Counted from the stretch's first letter, positions 1-11,720 are shown. The stretch: DNA of 64,000 nt from Osmia lignaria lignaria (GCF_051020975.1 NC_135034.1:4402001-4466000); one strand, 5' to 3'. Program-made: numbers and translations. The notes: generated from the sequence alone by a model not told the origin.

Positions 1-425
1 GAGCGTGGCTCCAGCTCTGCCGGTTTCGAACGAAATAATAACGCATAATAAACGAGAAAAATATACATTGATTGTAACTACCAAAATTCGGTAAATGTTC
101 GGAAGGGTCATTCCTGTCAGAATCGAGCTGATTTTCTTTTTGTGTGGTTTCTTACAGTTAAAAAACATCATATTTAATATTATTATGGCAGCGCATCTAC
201 AAAAACAATGTCAATAAATATTTTTTTAAAGGATTTTTATTCGTCGATTTTTCGAACTTTTCTTCAAGATTTCTAAAAGAAATATTCTGTTCTTTCAAAA
301 TACAATAGACATACAAACTATTTTGACAATTCTTCATCATAAAATTGCTGAAAACTCGACGAAATAGAAAATCGGCAATATAACCAGTTATGTGGTAATC
401 ACGTCGTCCGAAATTTGGGATATTA
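1..425. other. AT-rich noncoding stretch
   Basis: No supportable gene. The stretch is AT-rich with frequent stops in all frames. One plus-strand splice-acceptor-like sequence (pyrimidine-rich run ending TTTCTTACAG) ends at 157, but the sequence after it is AT-rich, reaches a stop within about 20 codons and has no clear donor, so I do not call an exon. Confidence 0.6.
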
Positions 426-668
426 CCACGAGCATCGTGGTAAACATATTAAATTCGTTTTGCTGACTGGGGGACTGTGCCCCCCAGACCCCCCTAATAA
501 CTACACTAACTAATACCAATAAATATGTTACTTTGTAAATTGTGTTTATTATTTCCTTATATTAAAAATGAGTATCGGTATTGGTTGGTGTAGTACGTAG
601 GGGAGATCTGTGGGGCTCAGCCTCACAGTCAGCCAAACGAATTAAATATGTTACTGTTCAACTCGTGG
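426..668. mobile_element. Foldback (inverted-repeat) element, MITE-like
   Basis: Two arms, 426-520 and 574-668, are imperfect inverted copies of each other, agreeing at roughly four in five positions by eye with small gaps. They enclose a 53-bp AT-rich loop. The outer part pairs CCACGAG (426-432) with CTCGTGG (662-668). The best-conserved parts are AATTCGTTTTGCTGACTG in the left arm against AATTCGTTTGGCTGACTG in the right arm, and CTACACTAACTAATACC against CTACACCAACCAATACC. Each arm also folds on itself: CTGGGGG..CCCCCCAG on the left and CTGTGGGG..CCTCACAG on the right. No open frame lies inside. This is the structure of a nonautonomous foldback or MITE element. I cannot identify a family, and I see no clean target-site duplication. 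Confidence 0.7.
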
Positions 669-981
669 GGGATAAAAAAACTTACAGCCTCTTTTTAGCA
701 AGAGTAACACTTCCGAATATTTACCTAAAATTCATAACACATGACTTATAAACCGTACGTTAAGTCAAACAGACGAACGAAAGTTATATTTTACATTTAA
801 GTAATATTTTGAACCTGCGCAAATTAATCATAGATTTTCCAACGATATTACGTTATAATCAGCAGATACAATTATATAATAAAAGAAGTAATATAATAAA
901 ATAACTATCGCATTTGAAACCGCGCCTAACACATCCCTTTACCCACCCCTTGATTCATCCCGTTTCTCCACGAAGGCGACA

Positions 982-1154
982 TCACACACATCCACCCCCG
1001 GCACATCTATCTCTGCTATCAGACCAATAGAAGAAACAGGGTGACAGGTTGGCGGAGGATGGGCGAGTCGTGCCATCCATTCCCCGTTTGATCTCGCGAC
1101 CGTGATATTTTTCCAGATTCCACCCTTTCTGCCGGGGCTCCATCATCCATCCGG
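982..1154 (-). CDS. Candidate terminal coding exon, unknown product
   Basis: I do not recognise this. On the minus strand a strong acceptor (CTCCTTTTTGTTCCAG, ending at 1155) leads into a frame open for 56 complete codons to a TGA at 982-984. The predicted peptide starts GWMMEPRQKGWN after two bases left over from the previous exon, and contains YHGREIKR. No downstream donor was found, so if real it would be a last exon, but no AATAAA follows closely. The block is GC-richer than the AT-rich DNA beside it. The same frame also stays open upstream of the acceptor, which weakens the call. A chance open frame is the main alternative. Confidence 0.18.
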
Positions 1155-1536
1155 CTGGAACAAAAAGGAGGGACACACACGTTCTCCTCGGCCGCGATTG
1201 TATCGCGGCCAACGCGCCCGATGCCGTGGTTGCAAGAAACCGGCGAGAATTCCGCTTTTCAGGGATAGCCTGCGAGAAACGCGAAAACTTCGAATAACTG
1301 TAGGGTATTCTCGTAATACGAGGACGTCCACGACCGCGTTTCGTGGCTAGAATCGTCAATGCCTTCGATGGTCACTGCCGATGCGTTATCGAAGAGACTG
1401 AGGATATTTTCGTTTAAACGATGACACGGTTCGCGTTCAGAATAAAAAGAGATTTATAGAATCATTACAGGTTGAGAAGAAATCGAAAGAGGGGTAGCTG
1501 AATTCCTAATCATACGAGTGGTTAGAGTCTACCTAC

Positions 1537-1599
1537 CCTCGAAGAAGTGAAAACGCTGAAATGCGCAGAAATTAAGGGGGAAAGCCCGGAGGAAAATGC
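1537..1599 (-). CDS. Candidate 63-bp internal exon, unknown product
   Basis: Minus-strand acceptor TGTCTCCTCTTTTATCAG is followed by 63 bases that are open in the frame AFSSGLSPLISAHF.. and then by a donor AGG|GTAGGT. In that frame the exon is exactly 21 codons, phase 0 at both ends, so it could be skipped without a frameshift. The acceptor is very good and the donor is fair. The peptide is serine-rich and hydrophobic and matches no family I know. The frame is also open beyond both junctions, so coding status rests only on the splice signals. Confidence 0.18.
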
Positions 1600-4500
1600 C
1601 TGATAAAAGAGGAGACAGTGGTAGTCGACGAGTAATTCGATTCCCGCAATAATCTCGCGAACGACAAAAAGAGGAGAAATAGTTGCTTTTGAATCTCCCT
1701 CCGGTGGCGGGAAACGTCGAATTGCCTGCAGCCTTTCGATTCCAGGTGAAATTAAGGGAGCAAACGGTACAAAGAATCTCTGGTCGAATAATACAGGATA
1801 TATACAGAGAGTCGTGTCGCTATCGCAGAAATAGAAGTCGCGTCTGTGAAAGCGGAGCTTTAAAAGCTCCAACGAAACGTTGGCTCGCGATAACTGGTTC
1901 GCTGAACGCTTTCCCGGTGCCAGCATTTCGTTGATATCGAAAGAGAGTCAGACTTAGTCGACTTCTCCAACCTACCCGGTTGATGATAAACGCGATTACA
2001 CCGAGTAAATTTTATCACCGAGCCGCGCCGATGAGAAAAACGTGCTTGTGACCTAGAATTTTTATCGGAACTCCTAGCGATCGCCTCTGAACGTGATGCT
2101 TCTTTCGCTACGTTGCAAGCCAAGAACATTTAAACGTGACTAAAAAGAGGCAGAACTTGAAAAATTATTGATAAGGAAAATATCAAGCGGAAATATTTTA
2201 TTTTCTAGTAGAACGAAGAAATAGATGCGAGTTTTCATTCGCGCGATGCGAAGGTGTAAGTAGTAAAAACTAGGTATGGTCAGACGTGTCTACTGAAATT
2301 CAAGAAATTTCACTTCATGCCTCTAAAAATTGGATAGCGATCTCAAATGATATTTTTAATTAATCCCAACCTCCTGAACGAGAACATTTCCAAGAACACA
2401 GTCTCCTAATAAGCACCCCGACACATCTGCAATTAATACCACTAAACATGGAACCGCCGCTGATTTTCTTTTTCCACCCTTATCGAACCTATTCATACGT
2501 GCACGATTGAAATCACATTGAAAAGCAGCGTTGATTGAAAACGTTACCCGCAAAATGGACCATGACGTTTTCAAACGTTGAAAAGAATATCTTGAAGAGC
2601 GTGTTATAGGACGGTATATCGATTGCTCGTAGAACAAAACGGTGTCGTGGAATCGCGATACACGGGGCAACAAGAACAACGAAGGCGAAACTAATAACCG
2701 GAGAGCAATTAACTCGATTACGCTCCAAAGTAAAAATAATACGGCCTCGGTAGCGCAGCTGTGCTGTAATTATCGTCGACAAATGGGAGGCTGAAACTAA
2801 TGGAGGCGACGGTTTCTTCTGGTTGGTGGCGTTCGTTGTTGCAATTTGTCGCCGAGTGAATATCGACAGATTACAAAACCGAAAAAAAAAGGAAAAAAAA
2901 ACGCTCTGGTCCCCGTGCTTTTTATTTCATTTCACGTGCATTTCAATTGAGCGTGTATACGCCCTGCCTACAGGGAATGCGAGCTTAACCCTTTTGTACG
3001 CATAATTCTTGCGGAACGGTATTGTTGCACCATCAGGGGTGGCGGTTTTTTACCACCCCTTTCCATCCCGGTAAATTTGTTTGAATGTACTGTTTTGCGC
3101 GCTCGGGGAACGTCTGGTGGTTTGTATTTCGAGTTGTAATTGAGATGAGGCTGTTAATTGATACGACGGGGTTGCGCGATAAAAAAGGGGATGATATTAC
3201 GAGACCCGGGTTCAAATGATTTTCCAGATTTGGTATTTTAACAGACGTTGATTGCCAAAATGAAAATTTCGTTTTTAATAAAATTTCAATTCTAAATTCA
3301 ACAATTTACCTTCCCTTTTTTTAATGAGTTTCATTATCCCGCTGTAAATTCTTTTCTGAATGTATACCTCCGAGTTATTCGTCACCTTTTTATCGAAAAG
3401 CTCATCCCGTTTTATTCATTACTCGTCCCGTGTTTATTTGCTGCTTAATGAACGGGTAACTACCCTGAGAAACAAAAGCTTTTTTCCTTTCGTCCTCCAT
3501 TCGTCATTTATTTATTCCTCGCTCATTGTTCCTGGAGAGGCAAGCAACGAATAAAGCGCAAGCCAATCCTTCTGTTTATCGTACAGCCTCCACGTTCTCT
3601 TAAGCTCGCCATTATTATCGCAAAATAAATGTTTCTTTATCCTCGTTTCGCACTGGACGCGAAATTGTAAGTATTAATGAAATATCTTTCGTTTCTTCCC
3701 ATCTTTCTCCCTCTTCTTGCGTTCTAATTTTTCAACTGAAAATTTTACAAAGCGAATTGCGCTAGTAAAGCTGAGAAGCTTGGATAAAAATCCTAGTTAC
3801 GTCAATCGTAACTATTCCCTCTGTTTCTCGTTTCAATTCCCCGCTGTTACCCTTTTTTTTATTCCTCCTCTTGTTCTTCCTCTCAGCATCGCGACTCTCC
3901 ACTGTCCGTTTATTCGTTCGTCGGCTCTTAATTTCCACGTTTAAACGTAGAAACGAAGGCTCTTGCTTCCAGGCAGCCGCGTTCCTTTGTTTATTAACCG
4001 TTCGCCAGGAACAAAGGCCCTCCATCTACGCGTGTATCTGTCTGTCCCGGCCCATCCATCCGTCTCGCGCGGTTCCCATTCACGGCCCGGGCCAATTGTT
4101 TCGACTTTCGCGGAAATTACACGGCTCGTGGGACAACGGTTCCATCGGATACCGCGGGACCGGTCGAAATTGGAACAGGGGAGCTGATATTCTAGCCGGA
4201 AAATCTCGAAAACGGGACGCCAGGGAGATCAACCTTGCCTACCGCGCCTCACGCTCCTATACGTTCGATCCTCGCTAATTTGCATTCGATCATTCGTCGT
4301 TATCAAATCGATTCCATCGACTCCGGCCGTGTTCGTCAACGTCAAGTTACCATCATGCACATACCCTGCTATCCTCTTCCACGTTCAATTAATACTGGAT
4401 CAATCGACGTTGGATATATTGCAAAATAAATGAAAGGGTTGAAAAGATAGAAACCTTCTTGAAATCAAACTCTTTGGACGAACCACGCGTCGCACCTCCT

Positions 4501-5100
4501 CGCGAAATTACCCATGAGAAATAAATAGCCAAGTATAAAATCACAGGGGAGATACGTTCGGTTTTTCAGCAATAATAAAGAAGACACGTCCGTCGAATCA
4601 CGTCCCGTCTGTTTCCTCCGATTCGAACTTTACGAGGTACTATTACTCGCTATACGTTGGGTTCGCTTTTATACCCCGAACGCCGAAAGAAAGGGCCACG
4701 ACACACATTCCACCCTCGTCCCTTTCTTTCGTCTCTCCCTCTCTCTCTCTCTTTCGTTTTCAAAAACTTTATCGAGTCTTACTCTCGGGAAAGTGTTCGC
4801 GACAGCTGCAGGTGCAGATGCACGTGTTCCACGTTGCAGCGATGCGAATCGAGGGTGGAAAAAAAAATTGTGCGAGAAGGAAGAAATTCGTGTTATCGAA
4901 ACGCAAACTATTCCCGAGTTTTCTTCGATTCTCGTTAATAAAAAACGAAGGCGACGTAATCCGATGGAGACGAGCGATCGACAGATTTAAGATACGAAAG
5001 GTATTTCATTAGGTTCGTGTGATCGATAAGCGAACTCGTCCCGCTCGACGCACGAAAGAGAAATTGCCGGAGCTACGGGAAAGAAATTCGAACCTGTCCG
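1600..5100. other. Noncoding stretch with simple repeats
   Basis: I see no supportable gene. It includes A-rich runs at about 2881-2900, a GC-rich hairpin (AGGGGTGG at 3035-3042 against CCACCCCT at 3053-3060, 10-base loop) and a short CT microsatellite at 4739-4752. A plus-strand acceptor-like TTCGGTTTTTCAG ends at 4569 and precedes a frame open to 4990, but no convincing donor follows and the peptide is low-complexity across the CT repeat. Confidence 0.6.
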
Positions 5101-5129
5101 TCCAAACGAAAGAAGGATAATGTTCTTAC

Positions 5130-5152
5130 TTGAAGCATCCAAGTAAATGGGT
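5130..5152 (-). CDS. Candidate 23-bp microexon
   Basis: On the minus strand a long pyrimidine tract (CTCTTTCCTCTCGCTCTCTC) leads to CATGTCAG at the acceptor, then 23 bases, then the donor CAA|GTAAGAAC. Both splice sites are of good quality. All three frames are open over 23 bases, so the peptide cannot be chosen. Insect microexons of this size are well documented. The upstream pyrimidine tract lies beside the (GAATC)10 array, so it may be simple-sequence DNA that mimics an acceptor. A 5'-UTR or noncoding-RNA exon is equally possible. Confidence 0.25.
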
Positions 5153-5190
5153 CTGACATGCGAGAGAGCGAGAGGAAAGAGAAATTGATC

Positions 5191-5241
5191 GAATCGAATC
5201 GAATCGAATCGAATCGAATCGAATCGAATCGAATCGAATCG
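5191..5241. repeat. (GAATC)10 microsatellite
   Basis: Ten perfect tandem copies of GAATC fill 5191-5240 with no interruptions; the following G begins an eleventh. It should be polymorphic in length. Confidence 0.98.
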
Positions 5242-5595
5242 TGCTTTCTTGTAATATTTATCGTTTCAAAGAAACGCGTTATCTATTGCGGCTGATAAAC
5301 TATGATACACGAGTCGCGTTACATAAATGGTAACTTTCGCCAGGAAAATTGATATTTCATAATATCGAATAAAGACATTGTTAAAAAACAGGAAAAATAA
5401 AGAAATAAAAACTATCAACGAGGAGGAATGGATTCGAAAAGCGTGGACAAATTTTGTCGTTGGTTGTGCAAACGGTTCGCGGGCCGTTGCCAAAAGGTAT
5501 GATGTGCAAACATCGCGTGGCGGCGATTGCCAAATCCTATAAATGAATCAACAAGTTGCGAATTCGATAGAAATTCGAGCGGCGAAATCGTGCAA

Positions 5596-5770
5596 TCAGC
5601 AATACGCTTGGAATCGGCTAAAAATAAACGAAACACCGGAACGGATCGCTCGATCGATGGATGAATCTAAATTCAAGCTGGATACCTCCACGGTGGATTC
5701 TTTTTCAAAAGCTACCTCGATTACTCGATGCCGATCTTTCGTTACTTCTATCTTTAAATCCGAATAAAAT
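5596..5770 (-). CDS. Candidate terminal exon, unknown product
   Basis: Minus-strand acceptor GGTTTTCTCTACAG is followed by an open frame of 57 codons ending in TGA at 5596-5598, using one base carried into a codon split by the intron. The predicted peptide begins FYSDLKIEVTKDRH and contains AFEKESTVEVSSL. Its mix of charged and beta-prone residues looks like a folded domain, but I recognise no family. No strong internal donor was seen; GAG|GTATCC is the best. No close AATAAA follows the stop. It lies between the minus-strand candidates at 8209 and 5130, but the phases do not force a chain. Confidence 0.22.
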
Positions 5771-5799
5771 CTGTAGAGAAAACCTTTTTCAACGATATC

Positions 5800-8200
5800 A
5801 AACACTTTTAGATGGATAATAAGAATTTTCCAAACTCAATTTCGTCTAAATATTCTGTTCTTTTGTTTCTTAAACAATCGTTCCGAGATTGAGATAAATT
5901 TAACAAATGTATAACAACGCAAACTTTCAATGAAGAGTTCTTGACGCAACAGTTGTTCCTTGGAAAGTTGAAACACGTTTTCAATTCGGACTGGATCTCT
6001 GATTGCTCGAATATCTTATCGCGTGTATTCAAAGAACAACTAACTTTCTTGTAAGACTTTTTATTCTACCAAAGATGAAAGTTAATTTCCTAGTATCGAT
6101 CCTTACATAAGTATTAAACTCGAGCTATCGTTTTTAAATTCATTTTTACAAAAAAAAGATCTGAATTTCATTTCGGTTGAAAATTTTTTTTCTACAATAA
6201 AATCCCTCGAAATTGGCTACGAAAGAGCTGCTTAATTATGCAAATTATTTAGCAGGCGAAAAAGCAGCTAAACTGAGAGAATTTCAAGCAGGACGATCGA
6301 CCGTGTCCGAGTGACAAACCGATCGAAAGAGCGAAAAAGAATAAGAACGAAGGGGAAAAGAGAAATGTTCATCGCTGGATAGATTAGCATATCCATAGGT
6401 TGAAGCAGAAACGCGACGCGATAAATAGGCGGCGAATTAAAATTCGCCACGCAACAGTGTGAACTTGTTACTTTTTTTTTCTCTCCCTCGTTGGAAACGC
6501 GACCGCACGTGCTCGCAGGTGAGAATATTCATAACGGGTCTGAAAGAACGTATGGCATTAATGGGCGGGACAGAAGGGCTGGCAAGGGGGATTTAAACGT
6601 TTCCGCCGCGAGGGAAATTGCGATCTCGCGAAATTACGAGGTCGAGCTCGAGCACGATGATTCGCCGACGAAAGACGAACCAGACTAGATGGAAATCCAG
6701 TTTTCCCGCGATTCTGACAAATCTGCGAACGGGAAAGAAAAAGAGACACCCCGACTTCTACGGTGTTTGAAAGGGAATTAGATTTTATGATTGCTCCGAC
6801 TATTAGTCATTACTTTTTTACATAATAATAAATGTATAAATTAATTCTATGCCTAATGAAAACTTATAGTAACTTTAATTATTATAATGAAATTTGTATC
6901 GATATTTTGTATTCGCGCCACTTTTCAAATATTCAAATTTAAAATAGAAAGGCGTAATACTAAAGATACCAAATTCATTTGTAATTTAATAGTTAAATAT
7001 GAGAAAATTGTAAAATGGAAATATAAATGTGCCTCTATCGACCTAGACAAAATATATTGCATTAATTTTGAAATGATCCTACCTCGAATAATTACAATTA
7101 AAACATGTCCGTCTACGTACGTCCGTGTTCACTGCAGCACTTAACGCTTTAATCACACAGCAAAAGCGGACTCAGCATTTCGGATTTTCAATTAAATCTC
7201 GAACGTCCATCGCAGTTCGTGGCGGACGTAGATTGCGTGTGATCCGAGAAACGTCTCGCGAGGAAATCAAATTTTTAAATGAATAATAAGCGAGGAGCAG
7301 GATTTCGGTGAGGCGGACAACGAAAGTGGGCTCAGGGTGAGAACATCGGGTGCACACAAGGGACGCGCGTGTATGGTCGATGGGGTCGCAGGTGGGTGTG
7401 CGGAAGAACAGCGACGCGTGTAGGCAGAAACACCCCGGTGGAGACGATATTTCATTAAGAGGAGCACCGGGCAAATGCTTTTATTAAAAATTTTAAATAT
7501 TTCCCTGGCCGTTGTGAAAAACTTGCGGGATTTATGCCCGAGAAAATCGGAGAAATTCGCGATCGTTAGCCAACTGTACTTACACTGTGTATCGTGTCAC
7601 TTTGATGTGAAAATCAAATAAATAGTTATATAATTACAAGTTTCTGTAATAATTTCTGAAAGCAATGTCAAATATCTATCAACGTGATATGTCCTTTCAA
7701 CTGATTCGTAAAAAAGATAGGAGAAATCGTGACGTAGAAATAGCCTGTTTCCGGCAAACAGTGCAGGTCAGCGATGATCCACGGCGTGAAACGCGTTAAA
7801 AAGTAATGGAACATCGTGTTTCACATACATATTTCGAGGTAGTAAGGGTCGGCCCACCGATGTGCCGCTCCTGTCAATAACTCATCCTTTCAATTTTCCA
7901 CGTTATCCGGTTAACGCCATTCATCCGGCCGTTTCGTGTTTCGCTGGCGGATCCGGCCGAGAGTGTTGGCACGGTCGAGCAAACCCGTCCAATAATTGTC
8001 AGTCCACCGATCGAGCACAAGGTGATCCCGATTTGCAGATTTTTTACGCGCGATTGCTCCGACTCGACAAGCTGAACGCGTTCTTTCATTCTCCGTTTCT
8101 CATTTTTCTTTCTTTCTTTTTTTTTCACCCCGATGCACGCGTATTTGATGCGCGACGGATTCGTTGTTTTATGCAATTTATATTAAAGAAATACAAATAT
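5800..8200. other. Noncoding stretch
   Basis: I see no supportable gene. The sequence is AT-rich, with one donor-like CGCAG|GTGAGA at 6516-6525 that lacks a pyrimidine-rich acceptor close upstream. Short poly-T runs occur near 6471-6480 and 8113-8125. Confidence 0.6.
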
Positions 8201-8208
8201 TAACTTAC

Positions 8209-8261
8209 TGACCATGGAATTTCATATCCGGCGATTGAAATCATGAAACACATAAGCGTAC
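8209..8261 (-). CDS. Candidate 53-bp exon (or recursive-splice exon), hydrophobic peptide
   Basis: This has the cleanest pair of splice signals in the window. On the minus strand ATTTTTCTGTTTGTTTCAG joins 53 bases that end in TCA|GTAAGTTAA. Only one frame is open across it, reading TLMCFMISIAGYEIPWS after two carried bases, so the exon would enter in phase 1 and leave in phase 0. The peptide is hydrophobic enough to be part of a membrane segment or signal peptide. The exon itself starts with GTACGC directly after the AG. AG|GT followed closely by a second strong donor is the layout of a recursive-splice (RS) exon in long introns. I cannot name a gene. A 5'-UTR exon is also possible. Confidence 0.38.
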
Positions 8262-8625
8262 CTGAAACAAACAGAAAAATCTAATTAGTGAAAAGAGAAT
8301 ACGATTGAATGAAAGAAATACGAACAATGGAAACAAGTGAACACTCGCTAATTAAAAGGCCATAAAACCGACAATTTCAAGTTCTTTCCAAAAACAGGCT
8401 CAAGAGAAACCGCTAATAAGGGATCAACGAGCAATTTCGATTCACCGGAATCGTCGAAACGGTAGGACACTAATTGGCGTTTCCACCGGCTGCACAGCGC
8501 ACGCGAATTCGATCGGTTAATTAATTAAGAGTCCCTGTTCCGCACCCTGAACCGTGTGCACTCGATAAATGGAACGTAAGCTTCTCCCTTTTCCCTCTTT
8601 CGTGGCTAGATTCTAACCAACCCCG

Positions 8626-8657
8626 TTTCGTTTCGTTTCGTTTCGTTTCGTTTCGTT
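8626..8657. repeat. (TTTCG)6 microsatellite
   Basis: Six perfect TTTCG units run from 8626 to 8655, followed by TT and a G-containing partial unit. Confidence 0.97.
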
Positions 8658-8659
8658 AA

Positions 8660-11197
8660 TTTCCAGGATTCTTTTGCAAAATTACCGCCTTTTCATATAT
8701 TACTTTTCATCGTAGCCTCTTTTCCAAGAATTTATTTTATTTCTCGAATAATTTACCACCCTGTTTGTATGATATCTCTGATTATAATTGAATTTACACC
8801 GCAATTCACGCTGTTCCCTTTTTTTTCTCTCTGAATTTTCCGTCCTTTTTTCGAAGCCGCGTAGATGGAAAAGGGTGGTTTGCACGAACTCACGAACTCG
8901 CTAGCTGATTTTCTGACGAGAGCCGACACGCGACGATTTTTGCACAGCGAATCCTCCGCGGCCGATTTTGATCAGGGTAATTTGCAACGACGAGATTAAG
9001 CTACTTTGCAATTTTATGTGCTGTCGACTGGCCGTTAATTCGCGCACTGTCTACCAGGCTTTATCAATAATATCGCGCCGCCGAACATTTATTCACCGCT
9101 TAATCCGATTACGTTATAAATATTACCAGCGTCGATCGTTTTAATCGAAGAACCGTTTTCTCCGCCCATCGTATATCACTGGATACACTCGATCCATCGA
9201 CGCTTGGTTATCTCGTTGTCGCATAATAAAATATTCATATACCTACCATAACATGATTCATTTTTCTGTTCTATTTTGTAACACTGATAGACACCATATA
9301 AATCGAAATATAATATGATGCATGTTGAATCTAAAGATTAGTGGATTGTGAAACGATAGAGTAGTTTTAAGTCAATTAATAATAACAACACTTTATAAAT
9401 TGGATAATCAGATATAAGTAGCTTAACACAATTAATCATGAAATAATTTATACAATTGATCGTTCAAAATTCTGAACGCTTTTAATATCATTTCGTACTA
9501 AAAATGCTGTATCGAGTAATTAATTAATAAAAGAAAAATAATTAATTAATCAATTGAAAGGCGGTTCAAGAAAATGAAACGACGTTCGAGGATCGAAGGG
9601 AACAAGCGGCGCGGAATAAGTTAACGTGTAAAGAGCAGAGTATAGAGATTTATAGACGACAATTTGCGACGACTTCCGCCGCGAATTACCGGGCGTCGAC
9701 GAGCGAGTGCGCGCGAGGAAAAAGCTTTTCGCGTTAACGAGCCCGACCTCTCGCAAAAACTGTGATTTGTCACTGGCCCACGATACGTCATCCACTTCCG
9801 TCACGTTGTACCACTTTTTTTTTAAAAAAGATTGTTGCTTTTAGCACCTTCGCGAACACGCGAGGTGTACTTCGAAACAGAAAAATCTTAATTATTATAC
9901 CATACATTTGTTAGTTGCAAGTTTGCATTGAGAATATTAGAAACGCAATCAATTTTTGGAGGAGATTTTCGAAGGTGGTGGTGTTACAGGTTTCGGACAG
10001 AAGAGGAAACCACAGGAAAATAAGGTTTGTTGCTCGTTGCTTCTTCCTCATTTCATTCAGCATTTATACGATCCCTGGTAGGGAATATTTTTCTTCATAC
10101 ACGAACGCCGGAACGGCAGTAATTCAAGGGAACACGCTCTACCCCGGCCTAACAGGCGAGCTTTATTTCCCTACCTTCGAATTCCTCCCTGGAGAACTTT
10201 CCAACGTGCTTCTTCCTGTTCCTTTGTTTTTCTGCTTCGAGTGGAGCAAAGTTGCCGAGGATGAGGTTAACGAGACAGCTGGTCGGTTAGAAATTAGACA
10301 GGTGTTTTCAAGCCACCAGCTGTGAGAGCGGCAACGTTTCGTAGAAATAATTCAAACGGTTAATTAACTCGTCTTTCCAATTATAACCTGACGAATGATA
10401 AATTCTCCTATTGGTCACACTTTAGAACGAAATCTGATTCCATTGTAAGGTTCGACGAACCAGGAAATATATTTAAAAAATCCGAACAATGGTAAATATT
10501 TCAAGCTATCGGTGCAGCGTGAATTCGATTTCACGAACGGCTGCGATTGAATTTAATTCGATCCACGCAATGCTCGAGTCTGGCGAAAAAATTCAAATCG
10601 TCACGCATGCCGCGTGCAATTTCGTTCATCCGGCTTTATTTATTCCTTATACATAATTCAATGGTTTCGTCGCGGCTGAAAAGCTTCCGTCGAATTCATT
10701 TCAAGAGGAAAAGTTCTCGTCGACGAAAAAGGGAAGGAGAATGCGTCTGTGAATTCGCGTCTGCTGTAGGTTTGTTTCTTTCGAACGGTTGCGCCCCTTT
10801 TTTCTTCTTCCAAGGAACAGCAATGGTAGCAAGACACAAGCGAGATGTAAAATTTAATTTCCACGCGGGCGCAAGAGGAAAGAAAAAAAAAAAAAAGAAA
10901 ACGAAGAAAGATGGAGAGCGCCGGGTAGAAGCCGCTTCGAGCAGCTTTTGCCTCGCTTTGGGTAAACTTTCTGTTGAAAGCCTCGAGCGTTTTTCTTCTT
11001 CTGCTTGATTATTCGATCTGGAGGGGAACGGACCTCGAATTTCGAATCGCTTTCGTGCTCGGTCTTGTTCCTTCCGGTTGATCGATTTCGTCGATGGAAC
11101 GGCGAATTGACTTTCCTTCTTTCCTAGTTTGACGAACCAATGTTATTCCGCCGAGCTTTGTTAAAGCTTTATCGAGCAGAAGTTCGTTCTCATTGAG
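8660..11197. other. Noncoding stretch
   Basis: I recognise no gene. An 84-codon minus frame at 9550-9804 overlaps a TATAAAT motif on that strand near 9645-9655, but has no acceptor or good start. A plus frame at 9915-10325 and another at 10547-11008 run through an A14 tract at 10883-10896 and look like chance frames. The sequence is ordinary AT-biased, CpG-rich DNA. Confidence 0.55.
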
Positions 11198-11214
11198 TTT
11201 TTTTTTTTTTTTTT
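11198..11214. repeat. T17 homopolymer (A17 on the minus strand)
   Basis: Seventeen consecutive T. On the minus strand the run is an A tract whose beginning forms AATAAA. It lies about 200 bases downstream of the minus-strand open frame at 11418-11720. Confidence 0.95.
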
Positions 11215-11417
11215 ATTTCAATCGGAATATCATCGCAAGCGTGCATACGATTTCGGAATCTTCGAATAATGTAATCTGTTATCTTAACAAATTATGAAAC
11301 TTCGCAAGCGACGACCCGGACTGACCTCCTGCGAGTTACCGTTTACCTCTAACCTGGCTGCTCGATGAAAGGCGTCGTTTCCGGGGTCAGAAAGCGTCCC
11401 GGGAACGAGAGGAAAAT

Positions 11418-11720
11418 TTAATAATCGACCGTTCGTAAGGCCGGTATATAACGGGCATCGTAAATGCGATAGCGAAGAGCCTCGTAAGAAGGTATCATCT
11501 CGAGAAAGTCGAGCTCCTTGGCGCGGAGCGAAGCAGAGCGGGTAGCCTTATTCGCGATGGGAGTACCGAGTGGTTCCACGAGGAAGCCACGTCGAAGATT
11601 AAGCCCATTTCCAACGGCACTCACGCCCGTGTAACTCGAGGACAGCCGCAGGCTGTTATCGTAGAAATTCTGGCGAAAGGAGAAATTGTCCCCTGGTTTC
11701 TTGCCACCGCTACCGAATAG
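11418..11720 (-). CDS. Open frame of 100 codons, possible coding exon of unknown product
   Basis: Minus-strand frame from just after a TGA at 11721-11723 to a TAA at 11418. The G+C at third codon positions is about 57 percent, above the window average, and many codons follow the RNY pattern. The peptide contains KKPGDNFSFRQNFYDN, then LDFLEMIPSYEALRYRIYDA and ends RTVDY; I recognise no family. There is no ATG near its start, so it would be an internal or last exon. The acceptor ATTCGGTAG (exon from 11709) is weak. If the stop is real, the minus strand runs about 200 bases to an AATAAA merged with a 17-base A tract, which raises a retrocopy alternative. A chance frame is still possible because comparable frames exist elsewhere in the window. 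Confidence 0.28.
   Translation of the reverse strand, partial: LFGSGGKKPGDNFSFRQNFYDNSLRLSSSYTGVSAVGNGLNLRRGFLVEPLGTPIANKATRSASLRAKELDFLEMIPSYEALRYRIYDARYIPALRTVDY

Noticed and set aside
1310..1350. AT-hook-like KRGRGRPR on the minus strand
   Set aside because: It lies in a frame with no start or upstream acceptor, in a GC-rich patch where Arg/Gly codons are common; a single short match is not enough.
3203..3222. GGGTTCAAAT resembling a tRNA T-loop
   Set aside because: No A-box, acceptor stem or anticodon arm upstream.
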